DNA from: an uncultured Bacteroides sp.
GTDB lineage: Bacteria; Bacteroidota; Bacteroidia; Bacteroidales; Bacteroidaceae
Length of the DNA: 60,685 bases
Direction of reading: 5' to 3'
Assembly (NCBI GenBank): GCA_947038155.1
Contig: CAMQVH010000015.1
Location: forward strand, 1 to 60,685
Made by a program: the position numbers and the translations under genes. Position 1 is the first letter of the stretch, and every line of letters starts with the position of its first letter. Positions 23,790 through 31,590 of this stretch are shown one piece after another. Below the pieces are notes generated by a model. It made no database searches. It was not told the origin of the DNA and saw only the letters and a list, made by a program, of their open reading frames with translations.

Positions 23790-24941
23790 TTATGGCAGCG
23801 GGTTAGCCTTGGCGGGGCGTTTCGGGTCATAAACGGCTACGCCTACCTTGGAGTCTGCACAGCCATAATATAAATACCATTTGTTTTTGAAGTAAACCAT
23901 TCCTTCGATAAAGACGGTGCCGTCTACATATTGCCCGCTTTTCTCGAAGCTGTCCATCGGACGGAAGAACGGTTCGTCAAGACGGGTGATGAAGCGGGTC
24001 GGTTCGTTGGCATCGAAAAGAGCTTGTCCGGCAGCATAGACGTTGGCGGTGTAGCGTTTGTCTCCTCTTCCCGCATGGTTCTTTCCGTTGTAGAGAAGGA
24101 CGATCCCTTTTGGGGTGTAGATAGCCGGAGGTCCACATTCGGTCAGATGGCTGTCGAAATATCCGTCGCGGGGAGAGAATAGTTTCTTTAGGGAGCCGTC
24201 TATGTTGACAACAGGCGTCCAGTTGATTAAATCATCGGAAGTGGCGGCAAATACATGTTCTTCGCCCCAGTACATAAAGTATTGCCCGTTGATTTTCTTG
24301 ATAAGCTGTTTTCCTTTTACTACTTCCGTCAGGATAGAGCCGGATTTGCATCCCAGGTTAAAGAATTTCCCGTTGTATGCTTTGGCAAAGGCAGGGCCGT
24401 GCTTTGTCCAGTCTTTCAGATTGCGGGAAGTGGCTACTGCCAGGCGGGGCACATGGCGGTTCCATTGCGTGTACATCATTACATAAAGTCCGTCTTCTGT
24501 CACGGCAACTCGCGGGTCTTCACAGCCACCCGGCCATTCCAGTTCTTTTTGCGAATCATTGTCCGGATAGAACACCGGCGACTTTTCCCGTTTGAAACGC
24601 GTGCCATCGGTAGAAGTGGCATAGCCGAGACGGGAAGTGCGGTGACCGATGCCGACACCGGACTTATCTTCTGCACGATACAATACGACAATCTCCCCAT
24701 TGTAGAGTGTGGCTGCCGGATTGAAGGTGTCATTCGATTCCCAGGCAATGGAATCTTTTGCCAACGGGCAATAAAACTTAGTGTTTTCTATGGGAGATAT
24801 TACAGGATTGACGTTCTTCGGACGTTCGAAACCGCCGAAAGCCCAATCGGGCAATTTGTTCTCTTTGTTATTGGCAGACTGTCCGTAGGCGGTACAGGTC
24901 ATCATCGTTGTAGCAAGTAGAAATAAAAAAGTTGATTTCAT
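23790..24941 (-). CDS. GH130 beta-1,2-mannosidase-type enzyme
   Basis: This 383-residue five-bladed beta-propeller enzyme of family GH130 has a signal peptide (MKSTFLFLLATTMMTCTAYG), so it acts outside the cytoplasm. Conserved features include DTFNPAATLYNGEIVVLYRAED, the GGCEDPRVAVTEDGLYVMMY block with its catalytic-region Asp, and HLTECGPPAIYTPKGIVLLY. Family GH130 holds both phosphorylases and hydrolases. Exported Bacteroides members in mannan loci have been shown to hydrolyse beta-1,2-linked mannosides, such as those on Candida mannan, and this one is in the same context. It is the last gene of the processing operon and is separated from GH125 by 440 bp. Confidence 0.88.
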   Translation of the reverse strand: MKSTFLFLLATTMMTCTAYGQSANNKENKLPDWAFGGFERPKNVNPVISPIENTKFYCPLAKDSIAWESNDTFNPAATLYNGEIVVLYRAEDKSGVGIGHRTSRLGYATSTDGTRFKREKSPVFYPDNDSQKELEWPGGCEDPRVAVTEDGLYVMMYTQWNRHVPRLAVATSRNLKDWTKHGPAFAKAYNGKFFNLGCKSGSILTEVVKGKQLIKKINGQYFMYWGEEHVFAATSDDLINWTPVVNIDGSLKKLFSPRDGYFDSHLTECGPPAIYTPKGIVLLYNGKNHAGRGDKRYTANVYAAGQALFDANEPTRFITRLDEPFFRPMDSFEKSGQYVDGTVFIEGMVYFKNKWYLYYGCADSKVGVAVYDPKRPAKANPLP

Positions 24942-25005
24942 AATCTATTAATTGGTTTATGAGGACAATTGCTCCTCTACATATAAATTGAAAAAAATAA
25001 AAAAA

Positions 25006-25111
25006 TGCTGTCATCTGTCACATGGTTAGATGCAAGTGCTTGATAATGCATGAGTTATTATGTGACAGCATGATGTGATAGCAATGTGACGACAACTGTT
25101 GCTGTCACATT
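25006..25111. promoter_or_regulatory. TGTCACAT box cluster upstream of GH130
   Basis: The box TGTCACAT or its complement appears in several copies at about 25016-25023, 25060-25067, 25083-25090 and 25103-25111, with a related TGTGATA near 25074. The last two form a dyad with AATGTGAC and GTCACATT arms at 25083-25111, and TGCTGTCA/TGACAGCA ends occur at about 25006 and 25063. It lies 65-170 bp upstream of the GH130 ATG on the minus strand and could be a regulatory region or a folded leader. Confidence 0.45.
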
Positions 25112-25125
25112 GTGTGTGCTTACGG

Positions 25126-25338
25126 GAAAAGAATTGTTTCCTTATTTGAAACCATAGTTTCAACGGTGAGAAACCATAGTTTCAGCAGTGGGAAACTGTA
25201 GTTTCTATTGCTTGAAACTGTAGTTTCAAAGGCTTGAAACTTTAGTTTCTATTGCTTGAAACTCTTGTTTCCGAAGCATGAAACTCTCTGTTTCATACGG
25301 TGAAACCAAAAGTTTCAAGGCATGGAACCATTGGTTTC
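25126..25338. repeat. Ten dyad units at 22-bp period (GAAAC-N4/5-GTTTC type)
   Basis: Units begin at 25126, 25148, 25170, 25192, 25214, 25236, 25258, 25280, 25302 and 25324, exactly 22 bp apart. Typical units are GAAACCATAGTTTC, GAAACTGTAGTTTC and GAAACTTTAGTTTC; the outermost units are degenerate (GAAAAGAATTGTTTC and GGAACCATTGGTTTC). Every unit is a short palindrome, and the 8-bp linkers vary. This is not a CRISPR array, because spacers are far too short and no cas genes are near. Function unknown. Confidence 0.8.
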
Positions 25339-25381
25339 GCCGTATGAATCAATTATCTCATAGGCAAGAGCAGGGTAGGAA

Positions 25382-26827
25382 CTACTGGATACTGTTCAAT
25401 AAGTCCACTTTTCCTTCGTTGACAAGTTTCAGGATTAACTCCCCGAACAGTGTATTCTGCCATGCAAACCAGGAGCGGGTGAAGTTTTTCGGGTCATTTT
25501 TATGGAAGGACTCGTGCATGAAACCTGTTCCGGCATCCGTGTCCATCAGCATTTTGATGCAAGTCTTGATTTCCGCATCGTTCTGGCTGGTGAACGCTTT
25601 CATCATAATGCTCATCGGCCAAATCATGTCATATCCGATATGCGGGCCACCGATACCCTCTCCGGCAGTACCTTTGAAGAAGTAAGGATTATCCTCACTC
25701 CATACGAATTTGCGGGTATTCTGATAAATCGGGTCGTTCACTTTTACGTCTCCCAGATAAGGCAAGGCGATAAGGCTCGGCACATTGGCATCATCCATTA
25801 ACAGTTGATTACCGAAACCATCCACCTCGAAAGCATAGATTTTACCATATTTCGGGTGATTGTAAATTGCATACTTTTTCAGGGCCTTTTCCACTTCGTC
25901 TGCAAGAACTGTGCATTCTTTGGCTAAATCCGGCTTCTTATTGACCGTAGTCAGAATCTCGGCAGCTTTGCGAAGAGAAGTGACAGCGAAGAAGTTGGAC
26001 GGAACAAGGAACTGGAAAGTTGTGGCATCGTCGGAAGGGCGGAAAGCGGAAGCAATCAGCCCGACAGGCTTCACAGGATTACCCCAGCCGTCGTTTGTCA
26101 TGGTGTCGAGCGCACGTTCCGTTTTGCGTTGGAAGCGATAAGGACCTTTGGCGTCGTCCTTGCGTTGCTGCTCCTTGAACGTTTTCAGTACGTTGGCGAT
26201 GGCTGCGAGCCATTCGTCGGAAAATACACTGGCGTCTCCCGTCGTTTTCCAGTAATGATAAGCCAGACGGATAGGATAGCAGAGCGAGTCGATTTCCCAT
26301 TTGCGCTCATGCAGTTCGGGCTTCATGGCAGTGAGGTCGCTCATCCATTCGCCTCCTTCGGAGTTCATATTGAAGGCATTGGCGTACGGGTCGATGTTGA
26401 TACACTTGAACTGGCGGTTGATGACGCCGGCGAGCATCTTTTTCAGTTCCGGATCTTTGTTGGCAAGTTGCACATAAGGCCATACTTGTGCACCGGAGTC
26501 GCGAAGCCACATGGCATGAATATCGCCCGTATAAACAAATGTATCGTCCTTGCCGTCGAAATGAACGGTCGTGTCCAGCGTGTTCGGGAAACAGTTCTCG
26601 AACATCCACGCCAGCCGGGCGTTAGTCAGCAGTTGCTTGATGTGCGCAATCTGTTGCTCTACGGCTTGCGAGACGAACAGGCGTTTCGCTGCTTCCGGGC
26701 GGTTCGTCCGATAGTTGTTGACTTTGGTATTATCTTGTCGGATGATAAAATCACTGCTCTCCATAGCCTGTATGTTGGCTGTGCCCAAGAGTGCCATGGA
26801 TAAGCAAAAGGCTTTAGTAATATTCAT
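25382..26827 (-). CDS. GH125 exo-alpha-1,6-mannosidase
   Basis: This family GH125 enzyme removes alpha-1,6-linked mannose from the ends of the mannan backbone. I start it at the ATG at 26827 (MNITKAFCLSMALLGTANIQ), a typical signal peptide, giving 481 residues; the longer frame is upstream noise. The (alpha/alpha)6 barrel shows HAMWLRDSGAQVWPYVQLAN and EGGEWMSDLTAMKPELHERKW early, and YFFKGTAGEGIGGPHIGYD and DAGTGFMHESFHKND late, all typical of the family. It lies 19 bp after the GH76 gene in the periplasmic processing operon and would finish the fragments made by GH76. Confidence 0.92.
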   Translation of the reverse strand: MNITKAFCLSMALLGTANIQAMESSDFIIRQDNTKVNNYRTNRPEAAKRLFVSQAVEQQIAHIKQLLTNARLAWMFENCFPNTLDTTVHFDGKDDTFVYTGDIHAMWLRDSGAQVWPYVQLANKDPELKKMLAGVINRQFKCINIDPYANAFNMNSEGGEWMSDLTAMKPELHERKWEIDSLCYPIRLAYHYWKTTGDASVFSDEWLAAIANVLKTFKEQQRKDDAKGPYRFQRKTERALDTMTNDGWGNPVKPVGLIASAFRPSDDATTFQFLVPSNFFAVTSLRKAAEILTTVNKKPDLAKECTVLADEVEKALKKYAIYNHPKYGKIYAFEVDGFGNQLLMDDANVPSLIALPYLGDVKVNDPIYQNTRKFVWSEDNPYFFKGTAGEGIGGPHIGYDMIWPMSIMMKAFTSQNDAEIKTCIKMLMDTDAGTGFMHESFHKNDPKNFTRSWFAWQNTLFGELILKLVNEGKVDLLNSIQ

Positions 26828-26846
26828 GGTAATAGTTTTTAATTGA

Positions 26847-28004
26847 TTAAATTTCGGCAAATAATTCGATGAGACAGGCATTGTCGAGCAGCCATTTATA
26901 CTGCTCTTCGTTGTGTCCCGACCAATCCCGGCCTAATAGTCCGTTTTCGTCCCGGTAACTTTCCCAGGCATGCACGGCATTGTCTGCCATGGCATCGACA
27001 TACATCGGATTCTTGTCAACTTTATACAGGGCTTTCAGTCCTCTGAATAAAATCACGTTGAACCACGCCATGTCTTTATGCACCTTGACTGCCGGGTCTT
27101 TCTTGTCGGCTTTTGTACGGAAAAATGCGTCTGTTCCTGCGGCTGTCTGTTGTGCGTCGCGCAAGTACTGTTTGTCCCCTGTTTCCTCGTAAAGCAATAC
27201 GCCCGCTTGAATCATCTGTCCGCTGTTGTAGGCATATTTGTCTTTGGAGATGTCTCCTTTCAGGTTGATATTGTCCCAGTAAAGGTGGTCGTCAGGGTCG
27301 CACAGATGTTTTTTCGTCCAGGCATAAGTCTCTTTCGCCTTTTCCAGATACTTGGCGTCTTTTGTCAGTCGGTACAGTTTGACACCGAGCACTGTCGACG
27401 GGGCGTTGGAACAAGTATGCTTCGCCTCTTTCTGCTGTTCGCACCAGAAGATGCCTCCCCCCATTTCATCGCTCCATCCGCTGTAAATATATTGATACAG
27501 TGCGACGGCTTTCTTCAAATAAGCAGGCTTGTGCGTCAATTGGTAGTAGTCGCAGTAATCCAGTGCAATCCAGATGTTGTCGTCATAATAACGTCCGTGC
27601 TGCCCATACTTGGCAGGATACGACTGGTAGCAGGCTGGCAGGCGGCTTTCGTCCCAATACTGCTCCATTCCCGGAAGAATCCGCTTTTCGAGTATCTTTT
27701 TGTACTTTTTATTTCCCGTAGCTTTGTATAGCGCCACACAGCCCGACATCATCCCGGAATACGGCCATAGGAAAGACGCTTTCAGCGTTCCGTTCTGTTG
27801 CGTACCGCCTGCCAGATAAGTGATTTTCTGGTCGGGATTGACGGGATACGTTTCTGTCAGTAGCCCGTCATTTGTCTGATACAGATTCAAGACATTATAT
27901 AGAATCGAGTCGGCAATAGAAAGATAGCGGGCATTTCCTGGAGTCTTTCCTACTGCGGAAGTAAGGCAAAATAGCATACAGGCTGCAAAACATATATTTC
28001 TCAT
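26847..28004 (-). CDS. GH76 endo-alpha-1,6-mannanase, periplasmic type
   Basis: This family GH76 enzyme cuts alpha-1,6-mannan internally. I start it at the ATG at 28004 ([19 protein letters not shown]), giving 385 residues with an ordinary signal peptide and no lipobox, so it is expected in the periplasm. The catalytic Asp pair of the family is in [17 protein letters not shown], at residues 141 and 142. It is one of two GH76 genes in the window; the other is a surface lipoprotein. In the B. thetaiotaomicron model, surface and periplasmic GH76 enzymes work in sequence on yeast mannan, and the same division is likely here. Confidence 0.92.
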   Translation of the reverse strand: MRNICFAACMLFCLTSAVGKTPGNARYLSIADSILYNVLNLYQTNDGLLTETYPVNPDQKITYLAGGTQQNGTLKASFLWPYSGMMSGCVALYKATGNKKYKKILEKRILPGMEQYWDESRLPACYQSYPAKYGQHGRYYDDNIWIALDYCDYYQLTHKPAYLKKAVALYQYIYSGWSDEMGGGIFWCEQQKEAKHTCSNAPSTVLGVKLYRLTKDAKYLEKAKETYAWTKKHLCDPDDHLYWDNINLKGDISKDKYAYNSGQMIQAGVLLYEETGDKQYLRDAQQTAAGTDAFFRTKADKKDPAVKVHKDMAWFNVILFRGLKALYKVDKNPMYVDAMADNAVHAWESYRDENGLLGRDWSGHNEEQYKWLLDNACLIELFAEI

Positions 28005-28094
28005 AGGAGTATCGGAGTTGGGAATTGAAACTTTCAGGTTATTAGTGAAAAGTGTCAGCCGAATGACGGATAGACGGCACACGGCTGACAAATA

Positions 28095-29045
28095 TTATTT
28101 CTGTTGCCGCTCGTCAAACTCCAGTTCCACCTTCACGGGAAAATGGTCGGAAGGCGTGCGTGCCTGGTAAGCCTTGATGTCGATTTCTTCCGGACAGTCG
28201 TTCGCCTGCTTCTTCTCGCCGTTTCCTACGATGCTGCGGTATGTATCCGTCAGTACGCCGTATCTTTTCACATGGAAAGACGGCGACACGAACACATGGT
28301 CGATACGGCTTTCCGTAAAGCTGTCCGGATCGAAGTCATTGAACGTACCGTTGATGGCATAGCGGAAATCACACTTCTCGTAAGAGTCGCACAATACCCC
28401 TTTGCTCACGAAAGCATCATACGACTGGTGAGTCTGGTCGACATTGAAATCCCCCGTCAGGATAGCCGGAAGGTCTTTGCCTTTGCCGAGTTCCTTCATC
28501 TTGTCCTGTACGAGGAATGCGCTTTCCACGCGGGCTTTTTTACCGATATGGTCCATGTGCAGGTTGAAGAAAAGGAATTCGAAACCGGTGTCCTTGCATT
28601 TGAAATGTCCCCAACTGCAAATACGCGGCAGTACGGCATCCCAACCTTTGCTAGGCACGTCGGGCGTTTCTGACAACCAGAAATCCCCCTTTTCTATCAC
28701 GTCAAACTTGTCCGTACGATAGAAAATCGCGGAATGTTCGCCTTTCTCTTTGCCGTCGTCGCGTCCTACACCGATATAATCATAACCGGGCAATGCCTCT
28801 TTCATGTCCTTCAGTTGATGGATGAAGCACTCCTGCGTGCCGAAAATGTCGAAATCATGGTATTGCACCATTTGGACAATGACCGGGTAACGTTGTCCCC
28901 AACCGTTTCCGTTGACGGAGTCGCTGCCGTTGGCGTTTCTCAGATTGTAGGAGGCAACGGTGATGGAAGTAGGCTGATAGTTACTTTGGCAACCGCAAAA
29001 GACTATCGCGACAATAGCAATAAATAAAAGGCTTTTAAGTTTCAT
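28095..29045 (-). CDS. Endonuclease/exonuclease/phosphatase-family lipoprotein
   Basis: This 316-residue EEP-fold hydrolase is anchored as a lipoprotein (signal MKLKSLLFIAIVAIVFCGC, Cys19). The metal and catalytic motifs are complete: TVASYNLRNANG, FGTQECF, LTGDFNVDQ, RIDHVFVS and SDHFPVKVEL. EEP enzymes hydrolyse phosphate esters. In a mannan locus the likely substrate is phosphorylated mannan side chains or a phosphosugar, rather than DNA. It sits between GH92 and GH76 in the processing operon (52 bp after GH92). The exact substrate is not readable. Confidence 0.88.
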   Translation of the reverse strand: MKLKSLLFIAIVAIVFCGCQSNYQPTSITVASYNLRNANGSDSVNGNGWGQRYPVIVQMVQYHDFDIFGTQECFIHQLKDMKEALPGYDYIGVGRDDGKEKGEHSAIFYRTDKFDVIEKGDFWLSETPDVPSKGWDAVLPRICSWGHFKCKDTGFEFLFFNLHMDHIGKKARVESAFLVQDKMKELGKGKDLPAILTGDFNVDQTHQSYDAFVSKGVLCDSYEKCDFRYAINGTFNDFDPDSFTESRIDHVFVSPSFHVKRYGVLTDTYRSIVGNGEKKQANDCPEEIDIKAYQARTPSDHFPVKVELEFDERQQK

Positions 29046-29097
29046 GTTTTTATAGTTTGTTTGATAGATAATTCTCAGACTTCAAAAGTACGATATT

Positions 29098-31380
29098 TTA
29101 TTCAAATGAAAGAGAGTAGGGAGCATCTTTTTCAGTGGTTCCCCGTTGTTTGTCGGGTACAGGGCTCATCCGGAATTGGATATTCGCACCTCGCGTCAAC
29201 TGGTCGTGTGTAAGATAATTGCGTGAGTACGGCTTTCCGTTCACTTTCATTTCTTTGATGTAGCAGTAGTCGGGCTGGTTGTTATCCGACTTGATAGTGA
29301 CTGTTTTCCCGTTCTCCAGATGCAGTTTGGCTGATTTGAAGAGAGGAGAGCCTACGACATACTCGTCGGTTCCCGGACAAACAGTGTAGAAGCCTAAGGC
29401 GGAGAATACATACCAGGCAGAAGTCTGACCGTTGTCCTCGTCACCGCAATAACCGTCCGGTGCGGCGGTATACAGCTTGTCCATTATTTCGCGTACCCGG
29501 TACTGGGTTTTCCAAGGCTCGCCGGAATAGTTGTAAAGATAAACCATGTGCTGAATCGGCTGGTTGCCGTGTGCATATTGTCCCATGTTCATCACCTGCA
29601 TCTCGCGCATTTCGTGAATCATGCCGCGGCTTTCCATTCCCAGCTTGCCCGGAATTACGAATACGGAATCCATCATGGTATTGAATTCTTTCTTGCCGCC
29701 CATCAGGTCGATAAGCCCTTGCGGGTCGTGGAATACACAGAAACTCCAGTGCCAACTGTTACCTTCGCAAAATTCGCCGCTCCAGTCTACCGCGTCGAAG
29801 TTGGGGTTGAATACACCTTTATCGTCCTTGCCCACCATCAGTTTGCGTTCCGGGTGATAGACATTCTTGTAGTTCTGTGCGCGCTTTTTATAAATCTCGA
29901 TTTCGTCGGCCGGTTTACCCAGTTTCTTGCCTAATGCATAGATAGTCCAGTCGTTATAAGCGTATTCGAGGGTGCGGGCTACGTTCTGCCCGATTCCGAT
30001 GTTGTTGGCTACATAGCCCAGTTGGTTGTAGGACTCATAACCGAGACGGCCGGAAGCAGTCCCGCGGAGATGCGCGTTCGTTCCGTGTTTCAACGCTTCC
30101 CAAAGAGTTTCGATGTCATATCCGCGCAAACCTTTGATATAGGCGTCCGCTACAACGGAAGCCGAGTTGTTGCCTACCATGCAGTCGCGGTGTCCCGGTG
30201 TCGCCCATTCGGGCAGGAAGCCGCTTTCCTTGTAAGCGTTCACCAGTCCTTCCTGCATCTTCCGGTTCATTGACGGATACATCAGGTTGAGGAAAGGAAA
30301 CAGACAGCGGAATGTATCCCAGAATCCGGTGTCGGTAAACATATACCCCGGAAGTACTTTGCCGTTGTAAGGGCTGTAATGCATCACTTGTCCCTTCGCG
30401 TCTATTTCGTAGAAACTGCGCGGGAAGAGCATCGAACGGTACAGGCAGGAGTAGAACGTGCGCAGGTTGTCGATGTTGTCGTCTTCTATCTCTACCTTGC
30501 CCATTTCACGGTTCCATATGTTTCGTCCGCTGCTCACCAGTTGGTCGAAAGTCTTGTTGCCTAGCTCTTTCAGGTTCAGTTCCGCCTGTTCGGGGCTGAT
30601 AAAAGAAGAGGCGACACGGGCGTGGACGATTTCTCCTTTTTTCGTGGCGAATCCGATGACAGCTCCCGTATGGTTTCCCTTCGCTTCCGTTTCATTAGGG
30701 AGAATCCTGTTTTCCGAAACGGTGGAAGTAAACGTAAACGGCTTGTCGAACTGCACTACAAAGTAGTTCTTGAAGTTTTCGGGCACACCGCCGCTGTTCT
30801 TTGTCGAATAGCCGATAATCTTGTTCTCTTCGGGAATCACTTTGATGTAAGAACCTTTGTCGAAGGCATCCAGGATGACATAGGAATTCTTCGTTTCGGG
30901 ATACGTAAAGCGAAACATGGCTGCACGTTCGGTGGGAACGAGTTCGGTAGTCACGTCATGGTCGGCTAGATACACCTTGTAATAATAAGGCTTGGCGACT
31001 TCTGCCTTGTGAGAGAACCAACTGGCGCGCCGGTCCTGGTCGAATACCAGTCCGCCGGTAATGGGCATGATGGCAAACTGGCCGTAGTCGTTCATCCACG
31101 GGCTGGGTTGGTGCGTCTGCTTGAATCCCCGGATTTTGTCGGCATTGTACGTATATGCCCAGCCGTCTCCCATTTTACCGGTCTGCGGTGTCCAGAAATT
31201 CATTCCCCACGGCAGTGCCGTAGCCGGATACGTATTTCCGGTGGACAGTTCGAACTTGGATTGGGTGCCTACCAGTGTGCTGACATAGTCCACCGGATTC
31301 TTTACGGCGGAAGATTGCAGGGTGTACAACACGGCACTTCCAAGAAATAGCAAGTGTTTAAATGAAAAATGTGCTTTCAT
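29098..31380 (-). CDS. GH92 alpha-mannosidase (second copy)
   Basis: This second GH92 enzyme heads the minus-strand processing operon. I start it at the ATG at 31380 (MKAHFSFKHLLFLGSAVLYT), giving 760 residues with a signal peptide. GH92 marks are GNTYPATALPWGMNFWTPQT, GFKQTHQPSPWMNDYGQF and the C-terminal CGDEDNGQTSAWYVFSALGF. Compared with the first GH92 gene, the substrate loops differ clearly (THQPSPWMNDYG in place of THLSGTGCTDLG), so it probably attacks a different linkage or branch of the mannan. It diverges from the hybrid sensor gene. Confidence 0.93.
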   Translation of the reverse strand: MKAHFSFKHLLFLGSAVLYTLQSSAVKNPVDYVSTLVGTQSKFELSTGNTYPATALPWGMNFWTPQTGKMGDGWAYTYNADKIRGFKQTHQPSPWMNDYGQFAIMPITGGLVFDQDRRASWFSHKAEVAKPYYYKVYLADHDVTTELVPTERAAMFRFTYPETKNSYVILDAFDKGSYIKVIPEENKIIGYSTKNSGGVPENFKNYFVVQFDKPFTFTSTVSENRILPNETEAKGNHTGAVIGFATKKGEIVHARVASSFISPEQAELNLKELGNKTFDQLVSSGRNIWNREMGKVEIEDDNIDNLRTFYSCLYRSMLFPRSFYEIDAKGQVMHYSPYNGKVLPGYMFTDTGFWDTFRCLFPFLNLMYPSMNRKMQEGLVNAYKESGFLPEWATPGHRDCMVGNNSASVVADAYIKGLRGYDIETLWEALKHGTNAHLRGTASGRLGYESYNQLGYVANNIGIGQNVARTLEYAYNDWTIYALGKKLGKPADEIEIYKKRAQNYKNVYHPERKLMVGKDDKGVFNPNFDAVDWSGEFCEGNSWHWSFCVFHDPQGLIDLMGGKKEFNTMMDSVFVIPGKLGMESRGMIHEMREMQVMNMGQYAHGNQPIQHMVYLYNYSGEPWKTQYRVREIMDKLYTAAPDGYCGDEDNGQTSAWYVFSALGFYTVCPGTDEYVVGSPLFKSAKLHLENGKTVTIKSDNNQPDYCYIKEMKVNGKPYSRNYLTHDQLTRGANIQFRMSPVPDKQRGTTEKDAPYSLSFE

Positions 31381-31553
31381 GAACAAATGAATTTATTGAT
31401 TTGATAATAATTTCTACGACGAAAATAGGGAGAAAAGGAATGTGCTTCCACGAATAGAAAAGCAAAAATGCCTGATGGCGCTAATGTTAACCATTATGGC
31501 GTGGAACTTAACTTATATTCCTGCCAGAAAAAAGCGCGAATTATTTTTTTGTT

Positions 31554-31562
31554 TACCTTTGC
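31554..31562 (+). promoter_or_regulatory. Promoter -7 box for the hybrid sensor gene
   Basis: TACCTTTGC matches TAnnTTTGC and lies 29 bp before the ATG. Low constitutive expression of the sensor is the usual arrangement. Confidence 0.6.
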
Positions 31563-31590
31563 CATACATCAAATCTAAGAATGACACGCC

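Larger units (their letters stand above)
24942..25381. other. 440-bp intergenic region with two kinds of repeats
   Basis: This gap between GH125 and GH130 contains no convincing gene. It has a cluster of TGTCACAT/ATGTGACA boxes (25006-25111) and a ten-unit dyad array (25126-25338), described separately. A frame that opens at 25278 runs through the array and antisense to GH125 and is not credible. Confidence 0.7.

Noticed and set aside
25126..25338. CRISPR array
   Set aside because: Units are only 14-15 bp palindromes with 7-8 bp linkers, and there are no cas genes in the window. Real CRISPR spacers are about 30 bp.
25278..25685. 135-residue plus-strand ORF near GH125
   Set aside because: It covers part of the dyad array and then runs antisense through GH125, so it is a shadow frame.
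31387..31553. HTCS site in front of the minus-strand GH92 operon
   Set aside because: CACGAATAG near 31449 resembles the 13-bp half-site in part, but no second copy at 21 bp is visible, so I do not claim it.
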